Shown here piece after piece: positions 25,801 to 35,594 of a stretch of 64,000 bases of DNA. Source of the stretch: Flavobacterium franklandianum (GTDB lineage Bacteria; Bacteroidota; Bacteroidia; Flavobacteriales; Flavobacteriaceae); contig NZ_VJZR01000004.1 of NCBI RefSeq assembly GCF_007097365.1, positions 1 to 64,000 of the forward strand, in the 5' to 3' direction. A program made the position numbers and the translations under genes. Position 1 is the first letter of the stretch. Each line of letters begins with the position of its first letter. The notes beneath the pieces were generated by a model. It did not search any database and was not told where the DNA came from. It saw only the letters and a program-made list of their open reading frames with translations.

Positions 25801-27358
25801 TGATGCAGGACTAAAAATCCCTTATTTAAATGTTGATTATGCCTTAAATAAAAGAACCGTTGTTGATTTGACGGATGAGAAGTTTTTGTTTAAAAATGAT
25901 GTACTTACCGATACTAAATTTGGTACAAAAGGGAATTTAAACGGAAGTGTTGAACATCGTAATTTTTCTGATTGGAAATTGGATTTAACCATTAATTCTC
26001 AAAGATTATTGGTGCTAGACACACAAGATTCTGAAGACGCAGCGTATTATGGTGTTGCATTTATAGATGGTGTAGCGACAATCAAGGGGCCAACAAACTC
26101 AATATTTATTAAGGTTGATGCAAAATCTGAAAAAGGCTCCTCCTTAAAAATACCTATTAATAATTCCGAAAGTGTGAGCAATAATGATTTTTTGCATTTT
26201 TTGACTGTCAAAGAAAAGTTTAATTTTCAAAAAGGAATTGTTGATAATTCCAGAAATTACAAAGGGCTTGAATTGGAGTTCGATTTAGATATTACGCCAG
26301 ATGCTGAAGTAGAGGTTATTCTAGACCGAAATACAGGTCACGGAATGAAAGGAAAAGGAAACGGAACACTGCTTTTCAAAATCAATACATTAGGAAAATT
26401 CAATATGTGGGGTGATTTTCAAGCCTATGAAGGAACTTATAACTTTAAATACGGAGGCTTAATAGATAAGAAATTTATAGTCAAAAAAGGAGGGTATATT
26501 TCTTGGGAAGGAAACCCGATGAGAGCTCGTTTGAACCTTGAAGCCATTTATAAAACATCAGCAAATCCATCTGTTTTACTAGAAAATTCATCATATAATA
26601 AAAAAATAGATGTCAACGTCGTTATTGGTGTTCGAGGCGATTTGACCAGTCCTGAACCTGACTTTAATTTTGAATTTCCAACGGTTAGTAACGTGATGAA
26701 ATCCGAAATCGAATATAAATTAAGTGACAAAGAAGTACGACAAACTCAAGCACTTTATTTATTATCTACGGGAAGTTTTTTAAGTTCTGAAGGAGTAAGT
26801 CAATCGGCGCTATCTCAGAGTGCTTACGAAACGGCTTCCAGTTTGTTAACAAGTATGATACATTCTAACGACGAAAAATTTCAGGTTAATATTGATATCA
26901 TTGGTGCAGATAGAACTACTGGAAAAGAAACCGATGGTAGATTTGTAGCCTCAATATCTTCTAAAATAAACGAAAGAATTACCATTAATGGAAAAGTTGG
27001 AGTTCCATTTGGCGGGATTTCACAGACTGCAGTAGTAGGTGATGTTGAAATTTTATATCGTGTAAATGAAGATGGAACTGTGAATCTACGTTTTTTTAAT
27101 AGAGAAAATGACATTAGTTACATCGGTGAAGGAGTTGGTTATACTCAAGGAGTTGGTATTTCTTATGAGGTTGATTTTGATACATTTAAAGAAATAATTG
27201 ATAAGTTTAGAAATAAAAAAATAAAAAAAGTAGTAGAATCTGCCGTTATTGATGATTCTAATGTTGCTCCAGAAAAAAAGGATTCATCGAAATCGAATAA
27301 CCCCAATTCGAAAACGTTATATCCTAACACAGAGGGAAGAGTTCCTGAAGAAGACTAA
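22829..27358 (+). CDS. translocation/assembly module TamB-like protein (AsmA/DUF490)
   Basis: A very large (1509-residue) inner-membrane-anchored periplasmic protein. One membrane segment lies at about residues 24-46 (FRTILALILLVLLLGIALTV), and a long beta-rich body of AsmA/TamB repeats follows (for example VSLTVFGGMKLKNVLI and INGRLYVDDAGLKIPYLNV). The C-terminal DUF490 region, about 1050-1450, contains FQAYEGTYNFKYGGLIDKKF. It probably forms a lipid-conducting or assembly bridge to the outer membrane. Translation appears to start at TTG, because no ATG lies before the membrane segment. A low-complexity charged tail ends the protein. Confidence 0.92.
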   Translation: MCKIKIQNKFKPQIGIKKIIKIVFRTILALILLVLLLGIALTVPFVQTKIGNYVTNTLNEKYKISINVEEVSLTVFGGMKLKNVLILDHHKDTLISANRIKTNILDWSKIADGDLVFGDIALDSLYFNMKTYKKEKHSNLDKFVAAFNSNAPPSNKKFLLTATKVKITNGHYSLIDENRANPKDVDFTKINLAATALKIYGPEVTTTINSLSFQDHRGIFIEDISTKFSYTQKHIKLENLELVTKESNLKGSVVMNYEIEDFAHFTDKVQFDIKLENAALASNDIRSFYNELGKNQLFKIKGRIKGPLNNLVLSNLRLIDSKKSQIIGTINFKNFFPSKGKEFYMNGRFAKLSTSYDDLVTILPNVLGKTLPVILKKLGTINLVGNAQVTTTSLDASFVLASQIGNVKSNLVIDNMNLSDEATYAGNVVLDNFDIGTFIDRKDLGKASLNLDIEGQGFSKKSLNTSVKGSVAQINYNNYTYSNLDLNGNFIRGLYKGQVKANDPNLKMNFDGLVDLSKKNSRYDFHINVENADLKKLNFMKDSISIFQGDVIVNLSGNTIDNLTGDVFINKTTYQNTKATYSFDDFYINSTFDQYAVRTIKVNSHDIIEGEIVGKFQFNQLEKLVMNSLGSLYANFKPEKVKKGQFLKFNFAIYNKIIEIFYPQISIATNTLVKGNINSDNQEFKFNFNSPKVTASTNTFDNIRVKIDNKNPLYNAFIELDSIKTKFYKIQDFSLINVTMKDTLFFRSEFKGGTRGQDYFNLNLYHTINKDNNNVVGIHKSEIKLKDYLWFLNEKETPNNQIVFDKSFTNFNFDNIILTHQNQEITFMGDIKGKTYKDLKLSFKNVDINQITPADPKFVINGNLDAIINYKQDKSIFQPTASIQIESLNINNTNLGNLNFDITGDETFRKFAVNSSIENENLESFSVDGNFEIVGKNTILDLQLKLDKFNLGILGPLGGDVISNIRGFASGNASIAGNLKKPEINGRLYVDDAGLKIPYLNVDYALNKRTVVDLTDEKFLFKNDVLTDTKFGTKGNLNGSVEHRNFSDWKLDLTINSQRLLVLDTQDSEDAAYYGVAFIDGVATIKGPTNSIFIKVDAKSEKGSSLKIPINNSESVSNNDFLHFLTVKEKFNFQKGIVDNSRNYKGLELEFDLDITPDAEVEVILDRNTGHGMKGKGNGTLLFKINTLGKFNMWGDFQAYEGTYNFKYGGLIDKKFIVKKGGYISWEGNPMRARLNLEAIYKTSANPSVLLENSSYNKKIDVNVVIGVRGDLTSPEPDFNFEFPTVSNVMKSEIEYKLSDKEVRQTQALYLLSTGSFLSSEGVSQSALSQSAYETASSLLTSMIHSNDEKFQVNIDIIGADRTTGKETDGRFVASISSKINERITINGKVGVPFGGISQTAVVGDVEILYRVNEDGTVNLRFFNRENDISYIGEGVGYTQGVGISYEVDFDTFKEIIDKFRNKKIKKVVESAVIDDSNVAPEKKDSSKSNNPNSKTLYPNTEGRVPEED

Positions 27359-27555
27359 ATTCAATCTGAAATTTTCTTTAAAATAAATTTAATAGCATAT
27401 TAAAGCTTCACTTACGCAAGTAAATATCATTTTTATTGCAATATTTAAGCAACTTATCAACGATAACGTTTGAATTTGCTGGGTTTTACTAATTTATTAA
27501 AAACATACCGCCAAATTTGCTGAATGTTTATTAAATTTACGCTTTTAATACTTAA

Positions 27556-28545
27556 ATGATGTCAAAAACAATAAAAAAAGTAGGTGTGCTAACTTCAGGA
27601 GGAGATTCACCTGGGATGAATGCTGCTATAAGATCAGTAGTAAGAACTTGTGCTTATCACAATATAGAATGTGCAGGAATTTATAGAGGTTACCAAGGAA
27701 TGATTGAAGGTGACTTTATACCAATGGGACCACGAACAGTTCATAATATTATAAATAAAGGAGGAACAATTTTAAAATCAGCTCGTTCAAAAGAGTTTAT
27801 GACAGTTGAAGGTCGTAAAAAAGCTCATGACCAACTCGTTAATGCTGGAATTGATGCCTTAGTAGTTATAGGTGGTGACGGAAGTTTTACAGGTGCAGAA
27901 ATTTTTAATAAAGAATTCAACTTTCCAGTAATGGGAATTCCTGGTACAATTGACAATGATATTTTCGGAACAAGCCATACTTTAGGATACGATACAGCCT
28001 TAAATACTGTTGTAGAATGTATTGATAAAATTCGCGATACAGCAAGTTCACACAACCGTTTATTCTTTGTGGAAGTTATGGGGCGTGACGCAGGTCACAT
28101 CGCATTAAATGCAGGAATTGGAGGAGGAGCTGAAGAAGTGCTGATTCCAGAAGAAGAATTAGGATTAGAAAGATTACTAGAATCATTAAAGAAAAGTAAA
28201 GCAGCTGGAAAATCATCTAGTATTGTTGTCATTGCCGAGGGAGACAAGATTGGTAAAAATGTATTCGAATTAAAAGATTATGTTGAAGCCAATTTGCCAG
28301 AATATGAAATTCGTGTTTCGGTTTTAGGACATATGCAACGTGGTGGTGCACCATCTTGTTTTGATAGAGTTCTCGCCAGTAGACTGGGAGTGAAAGCGGT
28401 AGAAAGCTTGTTAGAAGGAAAATCAAATTTTATGGTAGGAATGCTTTCTGACAAAGTAACACTTACTCCATTATTGCAAGCCATAAAAGGAGAATCAGTA
28501 ATTGATAGAGAATTACTTCGAGTTTCTGAAATTATGTCAGTATAA
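27556..28545 (+). CDS. pfkA: ATP-dependent 6-phosphofructokinase
   Basis: Phosphorylates fructose 6-phosphate to the 1,6-bisphosphate in glycolysis. The 329-residue PfkA has VGVLTSGGDSPGMNAAIR, the ATP loop GGDGSFTGA (the Gly following GGDGS is replaced by Phe, common in the family), the catalytic PGTIDNDIFGTSHTLGYDTA, the substrate motif FVEVMGRDAGHIAL and HMQRGGAPSCFDR. Two consecutive ATG codons begin the gene; either could be used. It is 86 bases upstream of gapA and may be cotranscribed with it. Confidence 0.97.
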   Translation: MMSKTIKKVGVLTSGGDSPGMNAAIRSVVRTCAYHNIECAGIYRGYQGMIEGDFIPMGPRTVHNIINKGGTILKSARSKEFMTVEGRKKAHDQLVNAGIDALVVIGGDGSFTGAEIFNKEFNFPVMGIPGTIDNDIFGTSHTLGYDTALNTVVECIDKIRDTASSHNRLFFVEVMGRDAGHIALNAGIGGGAEEVLIPEEELGLERLLESLKKSKAAGKSSSIVVIAEGDKIGKNVFELKDYVEANLPEYEIRVSVLGHMQRGGAPSCFDRVLASRLGVKAVESLLEGKSNFMVGMLSDKVTLTPLLQAIKGESVIDRELLRVSEIMSV

Positions 28546-28593
28546 ATGTATGGCTTACGCCAAATAACAATAAATTAAATAAATAATTAATCT

Positions 28594-29636
<1,043 letters not shown>

Positions 29637-29652
29637 TTATATTTACAAAAAG

Positions 29653-29687
29653 AAATCCCGTTAGATTCATTTTAGCGGGATTTTTTT
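29653..29687 (+). terminator. terminator after gapA
   Basis: AAATCCCG (29653-29660) pairs with CGGGATTT (29676-29683), followed by seven T in total. It begins 17 bases after the gapA stop. Confidence 0.85.
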
Positions 29688-29767
29688 ACCTAACCCAATA
29701 ACCATTTTTTAGCTTTTAGTCCCGGTAGCTATCGAGCTAAAATCTGAAATCTAAAATTTTTTTAAAG

Positions 29768-30619
29768 ATGAGATTATTAGTTGATAGTGGCTCTACAAAA
29801 GCCGATTGGATTGCAATTGATGAAGAGGGAAAAATATTGTTTACCACACGAACTTTAGGTTTGAATCCTGAAATTCTTGATGAAGATGAAATTATTGAGC
29901 GATTAAATGATAAATTTGATATTCTGCAAAATAAAGATAAAGCCACACACCTTTTCTTTTATGGTGCAGGTTGTGGAACGGATAGAATGAAAATTATGCT
30001 TTCTCAAGCTTTTCAAAAATATTTTAAAAACGCAATCGTAGATGTTCAAGAAGATACCTATGCAGCCGTTTTTGCTACTACTCCAAAAGGGGAACAAGCC
30101 ATTGTTAGTATTCTTGGAACGGGTTCAAATTGTAGTTTTTTTGATGGAAAAGCATTGCATCAAAAAGTGCAATCATTGGGCTACATTGTGATGGATGATT
30201 GCAGTGGTAATTTTTTTGGAAAAGAATTAATTCGTAAATATTATTTCAATAAAATGCCAAAAGAATTAGTAGTAGAATTTGAAAAAGAATACGATTTAGA
30301 GCCTGATTTTGTAAAAAATAAATTATACAAAGAACCAAATCCTAATGCGTATTTGGCCACTTTTGCAAAGTTTCTTATTCAAAATAAAGACCATGAATTT
30401 TGTAAAAAAATCATTTTCAAAGGGATGAAATCTTTTATAAAAAACTACATCAGACAATACGATAACTGCAAAGAAGTTCCGGTTCATTTTGTAGGTTCCA
30501 TAGCTTTTTATCTCAAAGATGAATTGCAAATAATGTTTGACAAATACGAAATGAAGCTAGGAAATGTATTGCGACGACCAATAGATGGATTAATAGCCTA
30601 TCACATTTCAAATAAATAA
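29768..30619 (+). CDS. BadF/BadG-family ATPase, N-acetylglucosamine kinase-like
   Basis: A 283-residue ASKHA-fold kinase. The phosphate-1 loop is LLVDSGSTKADWIAID. The second loop region is ILGTGSNCSFFDGK, and GYIVMDDCSGNFFGKELI resembles the sugar-binding region of N-acetylglucosamine kinases. VHFVGSIAFYLKDEL supplies the adenosine-side motif. It may salvage GlcNAc from wall turnover. The sugar is not proven. It lies between gapA and mgsA, with terminators on both sides, so it is probably monocistronic. Confidence 0.85.
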   Translation: MRLLVDSGSTKADWIAIDEEGKILFTTRTLGLNPEILDEDEIIERLNDKFDILQNKDKATHLFFYGAGCGTDRMKIMLSQAFQKYFKNAIVDVQEDTYAAVFATTPKGEQAIVSILGTGSNCSFFDGKALHQKVQSLGYIVMDDCSGNFFGKELIRKYYFNKMPKELVVEFEKEYDLEPDFVKNKLYKEPNPNAYLATFAKFLIQNKDHEFCKKIIFKGMKSFIKNYIRQYDNCKEVPVHFVGSIAFYLKDELQIMFDKYEMKLGNVLRRPIDGLIAYHISNK

Positions 30620-30625
30620 AATACT

Positions 30626-30658
30626 AAAACCTGATGCTTTTGTTATCAGGTTTTTTTT
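30626..30658 (+). terminator. terminator after the BadF-type kinase
   Basis: AAAACCTGAT (30626-30635) pairs perfectly with ATCAGGTTTT (30645-30654) and is followed by T. It ends just before mgsA. Confidence 0.85.
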
Positions 30659-30669
30659 AATCTAACAAA

Positions 30670-31011
30670 ATGGAAATAGCGATTATTGCTCACGATGGAA
30701 AAAAAGCCGATATGGTTCAGTTTTTGAACAAGAACAAAACCATTTTGCTGCGAGAAGATATTAAAATTATTGCTACTGGAACAACAGGTTCCAAAGCTGA
30801 AAGTGTGGGTTTTAAAGTAAAAAAAATGCTCTCTGGGCCCCAAGGAGGCGATGCCCAAATTGCGGGTAGAGTGGCTGAAGGCAAAACAAAAATGGTCTTG
30901 TTTTTTAAAGACCCTTTATCGAGCCACGCACACGAATCGGATGTGAGCATGTTAGTGCGCGTTTGTGATGTTCACAACGTGCCATTGGCTACAAATGAAG
31001 CTTCGGCATAA
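30670..31011 (+). CDS. mgsA: methylglyoxal synthase
   Basis: Converts dihydroxyacetone phosphate to methylglyoxal and phosphate, a bypass of lower glycolysis. At 113 residues it is shorter than E. coli MgsA (152), but the core is complete: IAIIAHDGKKADMVQF, IIATGTTGSKAES, the phosphate/catalytic LSGPQGGDAQIAGRVAEG, and FFKDPLSSHAHESDVSMLVR with the catalytic Asp and His. The C-terminal VPLATNEASA matches the normal family end. The location beside glycolytic genes fits. Confidence 0.93.
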   Translation: MEIAIIAHDGKKADMVQFLNKNKTILLREDIKIIATGTTGSKAESVGFKVKKMLSGPQGGDAQIAGRVAEGKTKMVLFFKDPLSSHAHESDVSMLVRVCDVHNVPLATNEASA

Positions 31012-31030
31012 TTATTTTTGAATGCTATCG

Positions 31031-31411
31031 CTAAAGAATAGCAATCATAGAGATTTCTACATTTACATTTTTTGGCAAACCTGCCACCTGAACCGTTTCG
31101 CGAGCTGGAGCGGTTTTTTCGTCGAAATAAGAACCATAAATGGTGTTTATTGTTCCGAAATCTCCCATATTCATTATGAATATCGTTGATTTTACCACGT
31201 TTTCAAAGGTCATTCCAGCCGCTTCGAGAACTGCTTTCATGTTTTCCATCACTTGTTTGGTTTCGTCTTCAATATTGGATGTAACTAATTCTCCATTTGC
31301 TGGATTTATAGCGATTTGTCCAGAAGTATAAAGCGTATTTCCTTTCAGAACCGCCTGATTGTATGGCCCAATTGGTGCTGGAGCATTTTCGGTAAAGATT
31401 ATTTTTTTCAT
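31031..31411 (-). CDS. ridA: RidA-family reactive intermediate deaminase
   Basis: Hydrolyses reactive enamine/imine intermediates to 2-oxoacids. The 126-residue trimer-forming protein shows the full family pattern: NAPAPIGPYNQAVLKGNTLY, TSGQIAINPANGELV, VVKSTIFIMNMGDFGTIN and the substrate Arg in TAPARETVQVAGLPKNVNVE. It stands alone between convergent mgsA and lptD. Confidence 0.95.
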   Translation of the reverse strand: MKKIIFTENAPAPIGPYNQAVLKGNTLYTSGQIAINPANGELVTSNIEDETKQVMENMKAVLEAAGMTFENVVKSTIFIMNMGDFGTINTIYGSYFDEKTAPARETVQVAGLPKNVNVEISMIAIL

Positions 31412-31487
31412 AAAAATAAGGATTATATGTTAATGATTTAATTGAAATGATTCTACTAGAAATGTTGCGAACATTAAGTCTTTTTTT

Positions 31488-31563
31488 TTAACCATTTAGG
31501 TAATTAAGTAATTAAGCTTTACAGTCTTTCTTAATAAATCTTAAAATATCTTAATGGTTTAAA
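31488..31563. repeat. intergenic element with inverted ends
   Basis: The element starts TTAACCATT and ends AATGGTTTAA. Inside are AT-rich runs (GGTAATTAAGTAATTAAG, then CTTAATAAATCTTAAAATA) that can pair imperfectly. It lies between ridA and lptD, both transcribed leftward, and encodes nothing. It looks like a small dispersed palindromic repeat. Confidence 0.45.
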
Positions 31564-31624
31564 ATGTTTGTAAATTTATACTTTAATTGCTTTGACTTTT
31601 TACACAAAAGCAAGTAGAGCCCAA

Positions 31625-34366
31625 TTATCTATTACTAGCGCTTCGTTTATCGTATTTTATATCACTCAAAATCCCCGATTTTATTCCAATAAAGAAGCTC
31701 CAGTTGGCTTGATTGCCAAAAGGTTGCCAGTTAAAATCCATTCGCCAGCTCAACAAATCCCTTTCAAAACGAAGTTGGGTGTAAGTTACTCCATTTTGAA
31801 CAAAATCATATCCAGTTGAGGCTCCAACTTTCCACTTTGGTGTCAAATCGGCATTGGCCGAAACCATTATAGAATTTCCTGAAATTTGGCTTTGTCTGTT
31901 GTTATTGCTATACGTAAGTGAATAGGCGAATGTCATATCCCAAGGCAGTTTTGACGCAAAAAACTCGCTGATTTCATCTGTTCCTTCTGTGTCTTCATCG
32001 TCAAATTGGCTATTTCCTCTTACGTTATCTACTGTATTTCGTCCAAATAAATCATCATCACGCCCCCCATTTCTTTGACCTTGTTTGTTTTCATCTTCCT
32101 TTTCTTTGTCAGAATCTTTGCTAGAAATCGAATAATTTAAAGTCATATTGGCACTTGTCATTCTAAACAAACTTCCACCATTATTGATGTTATAGACATT
32201 AATTGTAGCCCCGGAATTGTCAATTGCATAAGGATCTAAGGTAGCGCCAAAATTCATATTTAGCTTATCTTTAAATAGTTGTGTTCCGCCGCTTACACGA
32301 ACTGGAGCCCATCCAAATGTCGTTTTTCCATCAGCATTGACGTTATAACTTGTAGAGAAATTCAAATTATTAAGAAGCATTATTTTTTTTGCTTCTACTT
32401 TTGTGCTGTCTGGGTCTGTTATTTTAGCTTCGAATGTATTGCTCAAATCAAACCCAACAATATTAGAATTAGAATTTCCTGGAGCCCCAAAAATGCCACC
32501 TTCGAATCGAGTATAATCTTTAGTCATCGTTCCGCTGGCATCGGTAGCATAGGTATCGAAATATTTTTCGAAACTGGGTGTGTAACCATAAGAAAGAGAA
32601 GGTCGCATCACGTGTCGTATGGATTTTATTTTTTTATCGGGTTTGAAATTGAATGTCCCATAAATCGTGGTTCCTAAACTACTGGAGAAATTGTAAGTTC
32701 TGAAAGAATCAAAGCCATTGATGGTTTGGTCTGTTACTGTGCTTTGATCTTTGTTATAAAAACGGTTAATGGTTTTTATAGTCCAAACTTCGTTATAATT
32801 CATTGCAGCCGAAGCACTAAAATGTTTGAATAGTTTGAAATTGGTACTTAAAGGAATACTATGTTGAACACCCAACTTAGCATTGTCAAACATTTCTTTA
32901 GAAAAAAACAAGGAATCAGAGGTGACAAAACTGTTTTTCCCTACTAAGTTATAAAGTAAATTGATGTTTTTGAAAAACCCTTTTTTCATTCCGTCTTTGC
33001 CCACAAAAGGGTATATTCGATCTACACTGTATTGTAAATCTGGTAACGTCATATTAATTTCAGAAGTTTGAGTGTTTTGCGAATGTGTCGCACTCAAAGA
33101 TAAACGCGAACCTATTGTTCCCAGAAATGTTTTACTATAAGAAACCGAAGAACTCAAAGTATTATTTAAATTTGAACCTACATTCGACTGATTTATAGAT
33201 TGTTGAAAATATTTGCTGCTACCCATATTCACCGAAGCAGAAAAACTTGAATTGGGACTTCCCTTAGAATCCTTCGAGTGAGACCATTGCAAATTGTAAA
33301 TGCTTTGTTTTGAATAATCAGGATAGCCTCTTTCGCTATTAATTAAATTTTCAAATCTAAAGTTTAAGTTTCCTCTATAACTATATCGTTTGGCATAACT
33401 GGATTCAAATCGCATCGCATAACTTCCGTTAGTGTAATAATCGCCCAAAACCGTTAAATCATAATTGTCGCTAAGTGCAAAATAATAACCGCCATTTTGC
33501 AATGAAAAACCTCTATTATTCGAATCGTTGTAGCTTGGTAAAAGAAGTCCAGAAACGCTAGTTTCCTTACTCATCGGGAAAAAAGCAAATGGTAAAGCTA
33601 TAGGAGTAGGCACATTGGCAATCACCAAATTGGTTAATCCAGTAACGACTTTTTTTCCAGGAATGATTTTTACTTTACTAGTTTGGAAGTAATATTCTGG
33701 ATTGTCTATGTCTTTAGATGTTGTAAAACGCGCTCCTTTTAAGAAATATACCGAATCATTTTCTTTTTTTGTTAATACGGCTTTGACTTTGAATTCACCT
33801 TGATCTGTTCTGGAATTCCAAATCAATGCTTTTTTTGATTTAAAATTAAAACGAATCGAATCGGGTTCAATGACATTTTCGCTCTGTTTGAAGTTTGGGT
33901 ATTGAGATGGTTTTCCAAGAGAATCTTTTATTCGTCCAGCAAGAACTTCGTTTGTTTCATAGTTCAAAACGATGATTCCTGCTTTCAATTCGGTATCTTG
34001 ATAGTAAAGTTCAGCATTATTGTATAAAGTAATTAGCTTTTTCTTTTGCTCAATTTTTACATAATCAGTAGCCTTGTATTTTATTTGTCCCTCAAGAAGT
34101 GCTTTCGGTTGAATACTATCTTTTTTGATGGTATCTGTAGTTGTTAAAAGTGTAGTCGATTCATTTTTGCTTTCAGCGCTAGAAATCGGGCTGTTTTTTT
34201 TATTATTTACGGGAATCGATTTCGTTTTTTTTGATATATCTTGTGAATATATTTTACAAGTTCCTATTGTTAGGAAAATTGATAATAAAACGATATTAAA
34301 TAAGTTTGTATTCAAAGGTTTTAATGCTATTTTTGTAAAAATATGGCTTGTTTTTTGATGTGTCAA
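31625..34366 (-). CDS. lptD: LPS-assembly protein LptD (Bacteroidota type)
   Basis: An outer-membrane beta-barrel protein of up to 913 residues that inserts lipopolysaccharide into the outer leaflet. After a signal segment (NIVLLSIFLTIGTCKIYSQ) there is an N-terminal OstA/LptA-like domain (YVKIEQKKKLITLYNNAELYY, NYETNEVLAGRI). A long barrel follows with GLLLPSYNDSNNRGFSLQNGGYY at its start. The C-terminal barrel has an acidic loop rich in D, E and N. The TTG at 34366 is the longest start. A TAnnTTTG element at 34364-34371 overlaps it, so the TTG at 34315 may be the real start. Confidence 0.9.
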   Translation of the reverse strand: MTHQKTSHIFTKIALKPLNTNLFNIVLLSIFLTIGTCKIYSQDISKKTKSIPVNNKKNSPISSAESKNESTTLLTTTDTIKKDSIQPKALLEGQIKYKATDYVKIEQKKKLITLYNNAELYYQDTELKAGIIVLNYETNEVLAGRIKDSLGKPSQYPNFKQSENVIEPDSIRFNFKSKKALIWNSRTDQGEFKVKAVLTKKENDSVYFLKGARFTTSKDIDNPEYYFQTSKVKIIPGKKVVTGLTNLVIANVPTPIALPFAFFPMSKETSVSGLLLPSYNDSNNRGFSLQNGGYYFALSDNYDLTVLGDYYTNGSYAMRFESSYAKRYSYRGNLNFRFENLINSERGYPDYSKQSIYNLQWSHSKDSKGSPNSSFSASVNMGSSKYFQQSINQSNVGSNLNNTLSSSVSYSKTFLGTIGSRLSLSATHSQNTQTSEINMTLPDLQYSVDRIYPFVGKDGMKKGFFKNINLLYNLVGKNSFVTSDSLFFSKEMFDNAKLGVQHSIPLSTNFKLFKHFSASAAMNYNEVWTIKTINRFYNKDQSTVTDQTINGFDSFRTYNFSSSLGTTIYGTFNFKPDKKIKSIRHVMRPSLSYGYTPSFEKYFDTYATDASGTMTKDYTRFEGGIFGAPGNSNSNIVGFDLSNTFEAKITDPDSTKVEAKKIMLLNNLNFSTSYNVNADGKTTFGWAPVRVSGGTQLFKDKLNMNFGATLDPYAIDNSGATINVYNINNGGSLFRMTSANMTLNYSISSKDSDKEKEDENKQGQRNGGRDDDLFGRNTVDNVRGNSQFDDEDTEGTDEISEFFASKLPWDMTFAYSLTYSNNNRQSQISGNSIMVSANADLTPKWKVGASTGYDFVQNGVTYTQLRFERDLLSWRMDFNWQPFGNQANWSFFIGIKSGILSDIKYDKRSASNR

Positions 34367-34371
34367 ACTTA
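34364..34371 (-). promoter_or_regulatory. candidate -7 element of lptD
   Basis: Minus-strand TAAGTTTG fits TAnnTTTG. If used, transcription starts near 34357 and the lptD start must lie downstream, for example the TTG at 34315. Confidence 0.4.
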
Positions 34372-34444
34372 CATATAAATTTTGGCAAAAATAATCAAAT
34401 ATTACATTATAGCCTTAGTGTTTTAATTAAATTAACTTTAATAG

Positions 34445-35566
34445 ATGAAACCCAACAATAAAATATATAATACAATAAATATTTTAATGCTGTTTATTTG
34501 TGGGTTAGTAAATTCTCAAAAAAATCAACATTTTACAATTGTTCTTGATGCAGGTCATGGCGGAAAAGATCCAGGTAATTCATATCACGGATTTAGTGAA
34601 AAAGAAATTGCACTTAAAACGACCTTAAAAGTGGGAGCTATTTTAGAAAAAGAAAAGGATTTTAAAATAATTTTTACTCGTACTACGGATACATTTATTG
34701 AATTAATAAACAGGCCTAAAATAGCCAATAAGTCGAATGCAAATTTATATATATCTATTCATTGTAATTCAGTTAAAAATTTTGCTCCTTTCGGGACAGA
34801 AACTTTTGTGATGGGATTATCCAGAAGCGGAATGAATTTAGAAGTTGCCAAAAATGAAAACTCGGTTATCCTATTAGAAAATAATTACAAAGAAACCTAT
34901 GAAGGTTTCAATCCTAAAAACCCCGAATCATTGATAGGATTGACTTTGTTACAAGAAGAAAATTTAAACAGCAGTATTAATTTAGCAACAAAAATTCAGA
35001 ATAATTTTACGCATAATTTAGAAAGAAATTCAAGAGGAGTAAAACAACAGCCACTTTGGGTTTTAGATGCGGTTTTTATGCCAGGAGTATTAATTGAATT
35101 AGGTTTTTTATCCAATAAAGAGGAAGGAACTTTTTTGAATTCAGAGGAAGGTCAGAATAAAATGGCGATGCAAATAGCAAATGCAATTAAATCCTATAAA
35201 ACAGAATATTTTGGTGAACAAATAAATAGTAGCATAAAGAACTATGATACTGAAAACGTCGCAATAATAAGTAAAGCTGATCTTGTAGTAAAACCTTTGT
35301 TGGTTTCAAACGATACTGTATATAGAGTGCAACTTTTTGCAACTTCTAAAAGAATACAAATGGACTCGAAACAGTTTAAAGGATTACAAAATGTATCAAG
35401 TACTTTTAATAATAATATTTATCGATATACTTATGGTAAAACATTGAGTATTAATGAAGCCAATAAAATGAAAATAGAAGCAAAAAAATTAGGATTTGTA
35501 GATGCTTATATTGTTGCTTTAAAAGACGGGAAAAGTACTATGGTAAATGATGTTGCGAAGCAATAA
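34445..35566 (+). CDS. N-acetylmuramoyl-L-alanine amidase with SPOR-like C-terminus
   Basis: A periplasmic zinc amidase (Amidase_3) that cuts the muramoyl-L-alanine bond during cell separation. The 373-residue protein has a signal peptide (NTINILMLFICGLVNSQ) and the zinc site IVLDAGHGGKDPGN. It continues with FSEKEIALKTTLKVGAILE, SIHCNS and the late catalytic Glu in VLIELGFLSNKEEG. Residues about 285-365 (YRVQLFATSKR, EANKMKIEAKKLGFVDAYIV) look like a divergent SPOR domain that would bind denuded septal peptidoglycan. It is divergent from lptD and followed by a paralogue. Confidence 0.92.
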   Translation: MKPNNKIYNTINILMLFICGLVNSQKNQHFTIVLDAGHGGKDPGNSYHGFSEKEIALKTTLKVGAILEKEKDFKIIFTRTTDTFIELINRPKIANKSNANLYISIHCNSVKNFAPFGTETFVMGLSRSGMNLEVAKNENSVILLENNYKETYEGFNPKNPESLIGLTLLQEENLNSSINLATKIQNNFTHNLERNSRGVKQQPLWVLDAVFMPGVLIELGFLSNKEEGTFLNSEEGQNKMAMQIANAIKSYKTEYFGEQINSSIKNYDTENVAIISKADLVVKPLLVSNDTVYRVQLFATSKRIQMDSKQFKGLQNVSSTFNNNIYRYTYGKTLSINEANKMKIEAKKLGFVDAYIVALKDGKSTMVNDVAKQ

Positions 35567-35594
35567 AACTAAATTTGTAAAAATATTGAAATTA

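Noticed and set aside
32279..32677. 132-codon ORF opposite lptD
   Set aside because: Long antisense frames are frequent opposite low-complexity barrel genes; no motif supports it.
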